Below are positions 30,608 through 34,570 of a stretch of 34,570 nucleotides of DNA, in pieces. Position 1 is the stretch's first letter; each line of letters starts with the position of its first letter. A model generated the notes under the pieces. It did no database searches and was not told the origin of the DNA. It saw nothing but the letters and a program-made list of their open reading frames with translations. This stretch comes from Thermoplasmata archaeon (GTDB lineage: Archaea > Thermoplasmatota > Thermoplasmata > Thermoplasmatales > Thermoplasmataceae), in the NCBI GenBank assembly GCA_021818765.1, contig JAKATM010000004.1, positions 1 to 34,570 of the forward strand, read 5' to 3'. Made by a program: the position numbers and the translations under genes.

Positions 30608-31927
30608 TTGTCAGTTATACATGCAGTAAACAGGATATCACTCGAAAGAAGGGAGTATAACGAGTCACGACCTGCTACAGTCAGGTCTAATATTTCTTCG
30701 GTGCTTGATCGCCCTTCAGCAGTCACTGGTGAACTGGATGAACTGATCAAAAACATAGTTGAAACAATTCATTCAAATCTGGATAAACTTGCAATGGCTG
30801 TTACTGAGGATACAGGCAAGCCAATTTCTGCCTCCAGGAAAGAGATTGCTGCATCTTCAGGCACTCTGCTTTCATATTCTAATAAGAGTCTTGAAGAATG
30901 GCCGTATACCGGTGAAGAGCCAAAGAATCAGTTTCCAATGCGACAGGGCGTATCAGTCGTATTTCCGGATATATGGTGCCCCATTCTATCTCTGATAGAA
31001 AGGATTGTCCCCGGGATCGTGTCGAGAAAATTGACCCTTGTTTCACTGGACAGCAGGGCCTTTACATCCGCTAAGATACTTCTTGATGAGATGGACCCAG
31101 ACGTCGCTCTCGGATGCGGGCTGGTTACAGCACTATTCAAAAACCAGACTAGTTCCCTTGGTGTACTGAAAAATGAAAGAGTATCTGATATCCTTTTTTC
31201 AGGGTCTGTTGATGGGCTTTCCTCGCTCGGCATTCATGGCAGCTATCCTTCCGTCAGAGCAGAGTTTGGCGAAGGGTTTTCCGCAATCGTAACAGCAGAC
31301 GCGAAACTGGATGAGTGCGCTGTGTCAATTGCGAAACTTTTCCTTGACTATTCAAGATCTCCCTTCAGGAGACCGGCGAATGTCTTTGTCGAGGGGCCTG
31401 TTCAGGAGTATCTTGAAAACAGGTTGATTGAAGAGATAAGCAAGCATAATGCCGGTGATCCATTCTCCGAAGAGATATCGGTGGGCTTCGTAAGCGATCC
31501 CGAGGTCGCAGGGTCAATTGGATCGCTCCTGACATCCAGCAAGAACAGGACTCTCGACCTGCCTTTCTGGAACGGATTTGAGAAGAATGTTTTCTATCCT
31601 GCCCTTATAAGAGAACAACCTGATTCCCCAGCGTTGAATGGATTTGGTGACCTTCCGCTTCTAAAGATCCGCTCAATAAGTTCCATTAAGAACGGTTTTG
31701 ATTCCGTCGCTAGAGATGGAAATCTCATGTTCGCTTCCATTTGGTCATCCGATCCTTACATGGAGGATATGGCAAGAGATTCTCTCCATGTTTCGAGCGT
31801 ATATTTCAATGCAGTCCCTGCCTCGCTCCCGGCTGAATGGAGGAACCCTCTAGTAAATGAGAATGTGGTACAAGGCCCAGAAGCACTTGCAAGATCAATG
31901 CTTACCAGGAAGACAATATTGCACTAG
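30608..31927 (+). CDS. ALDH-superfamily-like protein, apparently lacking the catalytic cysteine
   Basis: 439 aa from TTG; LAMAVTEDTGKPISASRKEI, ILFSGSVDGLSSLG, RAEFGEGFSAIVTADAKLDECA follow the ALDH order; the expected Cys-loop reads DYSRSPFRRPANVFVEG. Confidence 0.7.
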   Translation: MSVIHAVNRISLERREYNESRPATVRSNISSVLDRPSAVTGELDELIKNIVETIHSNLDKLAMAVTEDTGKPISASRKEIAASSGTLLSYSNKSLEEWPYTGEEPKNQFPMRQGVSVVFPDIWCPILSLIERIVPGIVSRKLTLVSLDSRAFTSAKILLDEMDPDVALGCGLVTALFKNQTSSLGVLKNERVSDILFSGSVDGLSSLGIHGSYPSVRAEFGEGFSAIVTADAKLDECAVSIAKLFLDYSRSPFRRPANVFVEGPVQEYLENRLIEEISKHNAGDPFSEEISVGFVSDPEVAGSIGSLLTSSKNRTLDLPFWNGFEKNVFYPALIREQPDSPALNGFGDLPLLKIRSISSIKNGFDSVARDGNLMFASIWSSDPYMEDMARDSLHVSSVYFNAVPASLPAEWRNPLVNENVVQGPEALARSMLTRKTILH

Positions 31928-31965
31928 GTAATGCCTGCCTCAATCATGTGTGTGGAGAAAACCCT

Positions 31966-33177
31966 TCAGGAAGAGACCATTCTCTTGATGACTTCCTGCC
32001 CGAATTCAGAGCACTTCAGTTCCTTGATGCCGATCAGCCTGGCTATGTCCTGCGTTACCTTCTTTTCCTTGTAGCACTGTGTGATTGCATCTTCCATTAT
32101 CTTGGAGGCTTCCTTCCAACCAATATATGTGAGCATCATGCTGGCTGATAAAAGTAGTGACGTTGGGTTTGCAAGATCCAGTCCAGCGTACTTTGGTGCA
32201 GTTCCATGTACTGCCTCGAATATTGCATGTATGTCACCAACGTTGCCACCAGGCGCAAGCCCAATGCCGCCGACCTGCGCTGCAATGGCATCCGACAGGT
32301 AATCTCCGTTGAGGTTTGTGGTAGCTATCACGTCATATTCACCTGTCCTAGTAAGGACCTGCTGGAACATGTTGTCCGTGATTCTATCTTTCACCACTAT
32401 CTTATCCTTGAATTCTTCCTTATTCTTCAGGTAATCTTCCTCCCTGACTATCTTGGATTTGAACTCATTTTCTGCAACTTGGTAACCCCAGTCCTTGAAT
32501 GCGCCCTCAGTGTATTTCATGATATTTCCCTTGTGGACAAGCGTCACGCTCTTTCTGGAGTTTTCAACTGCAAAATTCAGTGCTTTCCTGACTAGCCTTG
32601 TGGATCTGAAACGGCTTATTGGCTTTATTCCTATTCCGGTATCGTCCGTAAGCTTTACCCCAAATTCAGTGTTCAGGTAATTTCTCAGCTTCTTTGCCTC
32701 TTCGCTGTCATACCTCCATTCTATTCCCGAATAAACGTCCTCTGTATTTTCCCTGAAAATGACCATGTTTACGTTCTCAGGATGTACGACCGGGCATGGA
32801 ACTCCAGGGAAGTACTTTATTGGCCGGATGTTGGCATATAGATCGAAATATTGCCTTAAGGTAACATTCAGGCTCCTGAACCCCTCCCCAACAGGAGTTG
32901 TAAGAGGTCCCTTGATAGATACGATGCAGCGCTTAAGTTCGTCGAGAGATTCCTGTGGAAGGTGCTTTCCTGTCTTTTCCATAGCCTCCTCCCCTGCCAA
33001 AATCTTTTTCCATTCTATCGACCTGCCGTCCTTATATGCTGCCTCAAGTGCGGAATTCACCACCTGAATTGTTGTCTTTGTAATGTCTGGGCCTATTCCG
33101 TCCCCTTCGATGTAGCCGATTGTCGGATTGTCCGGTACAACAAGCCTTGATCCGTCCTTAACTTCAATGTATGTCAT
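31966..33177 (-). CDS. icd: Isocitrate dehydrogenase (NADP-type)
   Basis: Likely start at ATG 33177 (MTYIEVKDGSRLVVPDNPTIGYIEGDGIGPDI); NMVIFRENTEDVYSGIEW, NIMKYTEGAFKDWGY, NLNGDYLSDAIAAQVGGIGLAPGGNVG. Confidence 0.94.
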   Translation of the reverse strand: MTYIEVKDGSRLVVPDNPTIGYIEGDGIGPDITKTTIQVVNSALEAAYKDGRSIEWKKILAGEEAMEKTGKHLPQESLDELKRCIVSIKGPLTTPVGEGFRSLNVTLRQYFDLYANIRPIKYFPGVPCPVVHPENVNMVIFRENTEDVYSGIEWRYDSEEAKKLRNYLNTEFGVKLTDDTGIGIKPISRFRSTRLVRKALNFAVENSRKSVTLVHKGNIMKYTEGAFKDWGYQVAENEFKSKIVREEDYLKNKEEFKDKIVVKDRITDNMFQQVLTRTGEYDVIATTNLNGDYLSDAIAAQVGGIGLAPGGNVGDIHAIFEAVHGTAPKYAGLDLANPTSLLLSASMMLTYIGWKEASKIMEDAITQCYKEKKVTQDIARLIGIKELKCSEFGQEVIKRMVSS

Positions 33178-33350
33178 TCTATCGTACATGAAATGTATAA
33201 CCAAGTGATTATTCTTTCCTTCCCGCTTTAGTAGCATAATAACAAGCGCTATTTGATTTTGAATTCATTTCAGAACAATCACCCGGTTGCACTGCACCTG
33301 CAAAACAATTTAATGCCTCAAGCAATCTGCTTGCTGCAGGACCGGGGTGT

Positions 33351-34570
33351 TTGATTATTTCCTCTGATAAAGCGCAAAATGTTACAGTTGTGGTAGGGCT
33401 GCAGTTTGGGGACGAAGGCAAGGGAAAGATAACGGACTATCTTTCAGCTTTTCATGATGTTGTTATCCGTTACAATGGAGGGGGTAACGCTGGTCATACT
33501 GTCGTGACCGATAAGGAAACCTTCAAGTTTCACCTTGTCCCTTCCGGCGCACTTCGTGCTGGGACTGTGATTCTGAGCAATGGAATGGTTATTGATCCAA
33601 TCGCTCTTGTAGAAGAGATAAAGAAGCTGAAGACCGTCAATTCAGAGGTAAAGATACAGGTGAGCCGAAGCGCACATGTTGTAACTGAGATGCACAAGTA
33701 TCTTGATCTTGCCGAGGAAGAGGTGAGGAAGAATCTCAGGATCGGGACAACAGCACAAGGAATAGGGCCAACCTATGAAGACAAATACGCTAGATCTGGC
33801 ATCAGGATGTCTGATCTTCTCGACATTACAATAATCAAGGATAAGCTCAAGCTTATTGCAAGGCTCAAGCAGTCTCTTTTTGAAGGTTCTGATTTCGTTT
33901 ACGAATCCAAGATCGACGATCTTGCACTCAAACTTCATGAAAGTGGCAAGCAGCTCAAGGAATATTTCGTTGACTGCGAGAACTCGATTAGGGCAGCATA
34001 TGAAAATGGCAAAAGCCTTATGTTTGAGGGTGCCCATGGAACCCTCTTGGACATAGATTTCGGTGTATATCCTTTCGTGACCTCATCGAATACTATTGCC
34101 GGTGCAATGACCAACGACAGTGGGTTTTCATTCAGGAAAGTTAAGACAGTTGTCGGGGTTGCAAAGGCTTATGTATCTAAGGTCGGCAACGGGCCGTTTC
34201 CAACGGAGATAAAGGGCAGTGCGGCAGATTTGCTTCGACAGATAGGATCGGAATATGGAACAACCACTGGAAGGCCGCGCAGAGTGGGCTGGATGGACAT
34301 CCCTGCCCTGAGATACGCATTGTTGCTTAATGATGCCGACTTCATTGCACTCACAAAGCTTGATACGCTTGGCATGCTCGATAAGATTAAGATTGGCGTT
34401 TCTTACAGCCTCAACGGGAAACCGCTCGATCATTTTCCAAAAAACTTCCGTGCACTGGAAGCCGTCAGCGTTGAATATAAAGAGGTGCAGCCATGGGGAA
34501 AGCTTGGAGATGAAACTCTGGAAGAAGTCCAGAAAAAGGGCATGGCCGGATTCCCAAGGGAACTTAGGGA
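33351..34570 (+). CDS. purA: Adenylosuccinate synthetase (3' end beyond the window)
   Basis: Open frame to the window end from TTG 33351: LIISSDKAQNVTVVVGLQFGDEGKGKITDYLSAFHDVVIRYNGGGNAGHTVV...; GTTAQGIGPTYEDKYARSGIRM; EGAHGTLLDIDFGVYPFVTSSNT. Absent from the ORF track because no stop is reached. Confidence 0.95.
   Translation, partial: MIISSDKAQNVTVVVGLQFGDEGKGKITDYLSAFHDVVIRYNGGGNAGHTVVTDKETFKFHLVPSGALRAGTVILSNGMVIDPIALVEEIKKLKTVNSEVKIQVSRSAHVVTEMHKYLDLAEEEVRKNLRIGTTAQGIGPTYEDKYARSGIRMSDLLDITIIKDKLKLIARLKQSLFEGSDFVYESKIDDLALKLHESGKQLKEYFVDCENSIRAAYENGKSLMFEGAHGTLLDIDFGVYPFVTSSNTIAGAMTNDSGFSFRKVKTVVGVAKAYVSKVGNGPFPTEIKGSAADLLRQIGSEYGTTTGRPRRVGWMDIPALRYALLLNDADFIALTKLDTLGMLDKIKIGVSYSLNGKPLDHFPKNFRALEAVSVEYKEVQPWGKLGDETLEEVQKKGMAGFPRELR

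Noticed and set aside
33642-34037. 131-aa minus-strand ORF
   Set aside because: Antisense to purA, which is unambiguous on the plus strand.

Overview
The window looks like chromosomal DNA from a Thermoplasmatales-like archaeon; this is inferred from gene content and protein character, and no database search was run. Most of it is housekeeping: DUF99, purM, a zinc-type ferredoxin, an A24 prepilin peptidase, hutI, dph2, an MtaB/CDKAL1-type methylthiotransferase, trxB, a tricorn F1-like proline iminopeptidase, an APC permease and an aspartase/fumarase-family lyase. These are followed by a long information-processing cluster (rrp4-rrp41-rrp42-rpl37ae-rpoP-pus10-rpl21e-rpoF-DUF655-ksgA), then slipin, a PRTase, an MqnD-like protein, a four-gene peptide-type ABC transporter, a 2-oxoacid:ferredoxin oxidoreductase, an ALDH-like protein, icd and purA (cut by the window edge). 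The 43-aa RpoP gene and the 3'-truncated purA are absent from the supplied ORF track. The items most worth a second look are: (1) an ABC transporter whose two ATPases both have altered LSGGQ and switch-histidine positions, with no substrate-binding protein in the window; (2) a cupin pseudogene next to a solo IS200/IS605-type right-end/omegaRNA-like relic at 11.67-12.12 kb; (3) an internally deleted ADP-forming acyl-CoA synthetase pseudogene at 20.49-21.09 kb; (4) an ALDH-fold protein apparently lacking the catalytic cysteine, downstream of the ferredoxin oxidoreductase. I found no CRISPR array, tRNA, rRNA, or convincing new defence system.
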